From assembly GCA_030615625.1 (NCBI GenBank), contig JAUWYX010000003.1, positions 171,045 to 235,044 on the forward strand: a stretch of 64,000 nt of DNA, in the 5' to 3' direction. Of the stretch, positions 63,723 through 64,000 are shown one piece after another; positions within the stretch are counted from its first letter, which is position 1; each line of letters opens with the position of its first letter. The position numbers and the translations under genes are program-made. The notes beneath the pieces are model-generated. The model saw only the letters and a list, made by a program, of their open reading frames with translations, was not told the origin of the DNA and searched no databases. Origin of the DNA: Dehalococcoidia bacterium (lineage in GTDB: Bacteria > Chloroflexota > Dehalococcoidia > GIF9 > AB-539-J10).

Positions 63723-64000
63723 CTACCATTTCAGTCCGGCCTTTTTCCTGAGGCCAACGAGCAATAGGCACACGAATAGCATTCCAATGAGAAGAAGGAC
63801 AGCTCGAGTTATTTCTCCCTCCAGTATAAGTCGGATAAACACGGGCACACCGATCCCCAACAGCAAGATCAGCAAATAGCGCACACGCTTGAGCATAAAT
63901 TCCTTTCCGGTCCTCCTCCTCAGCACGACCAAAACTGAAAACACAGCCGCTGAGACTCCACCACTAACGGCAAACAAAGTTGAGGTAGAGGCAGCAAGCA
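63723..64000 (-). CDS. Membrane protein, N-terminus beyond the window
   Basis: The frame runs open through the window's right edge (a TTG at 63977 is the only internal start). About 92 residues are visible with three hydrophobic segments (about 4-25, 38-57, 65-83) separated by basic loops (RRRTGKEFMLKRV). Function unknown. Confidence 0.55.
   Translation of the reverse strand, partial: LAASTSTLFAVSGGVSAAVFSVLVVLRRRTGKEFMLKRVRYLLILLLGIGVPVFIRLILEGEITRAVLLLIGMLFVCLLLVGLRKKAGLKW

Overview
The window looks like a piece of a Chloroflexota chromosome (most like class Dehalococcoidia; this is inferred from the gene families and REP-type repeats, not from a marker gene) carrying a 49.4-kb integrated virus-like element. 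Left chromosomal arm, 1-12303: the end of miaB, yajC, an ADP-forming acyl-CoA synthetase subunit, nadB and nadC on the plus strand. Then a minus-strand metal-homeostasis block follows: Fur regulator, small helical protein, CooT-like nickel protein, ABC metal transporter of three genes, methyltransferase. It is followed by dtd, a zinc-ribbon/membrane-anchored OB-like pair, a staphylococcal-type nuclease and a GLUG-repeat lipoprotein. Right chromosomal arm, 61760-64000: an EamA transporter and small membrane proteins. Five copies of one exactly 61-bp REP-like palindrome lie in these two arms and none were seen inside the element.

The element is bounded by a 53-bp direct repeat (50/53 identical): 12334-12386, inside an intact tRNA-Leu(UAG), and 61707-61759. 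Just inside the left end is a tyrosine integrase; just inside the right end are an excisionase-like gene and a lipoprotein gene. 13.4-25.9 kb (plus strand) is an early/replication operon: MarR regulator, a viral tRNA(CAU), radical SAM protein, Myb/excisionase-like DNA-binding protein, many small zinc-ribbon proteins, DUF1643, replication initiator-like protein, DnaC-type helicase loader, a stand-alone polymerase-X-type nucleotidyltransferase and a J-domain protein. In 16.8-20.4 kb nearly every intergenic gap holds the same short hairpin (ATTC...GAAT).

25.9-41.6 kb (minus) and 41.8-44.9 kb (plus) are virion-type genes: membrane-anchored Ig/FN3/PEGA proteins, two candidate capsid proteins, a GDSG serine protease, a transglutaminase-fold protein and many one- or two-helix membrane proteins. 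I find no terminase, portal, tape measure, tail, HK97-type capsid, FtsK/HerA packaging ATPase or conjugation gene, so the virion type is unresolved and may be tailless and lipid-containing or new. 45-51.8 kb holds zinc-finger proteins and then a cluster in which four otherwise unrelated proteins, one of them an ArdC-type antirestriction/metalloprotease protein, begin with the same peptide tag (PLYPHVPK), two of them with a second copy. This is the best candidate for an undescribed system, perhaps a sorting signal for proteins carried in the particle.

52.7-54 kb holds a second tyrosine recombinase. 54.2-56.3 kb codes for a sigma-like protein and a DNA sliding clamp with an Ala/Lys-rich tail, in an unusual codon dialect and next to an AT-rich possible origin. 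56.5-59.7 kb is an array of seven small genes, each headed by the same hairpin plus an ultra-long Shine-Dalgarno sequence; three of the products carry clamp-binding QxxLF motifs at their very ends, which fits a viral clamp-tethered set of accessory proteins.
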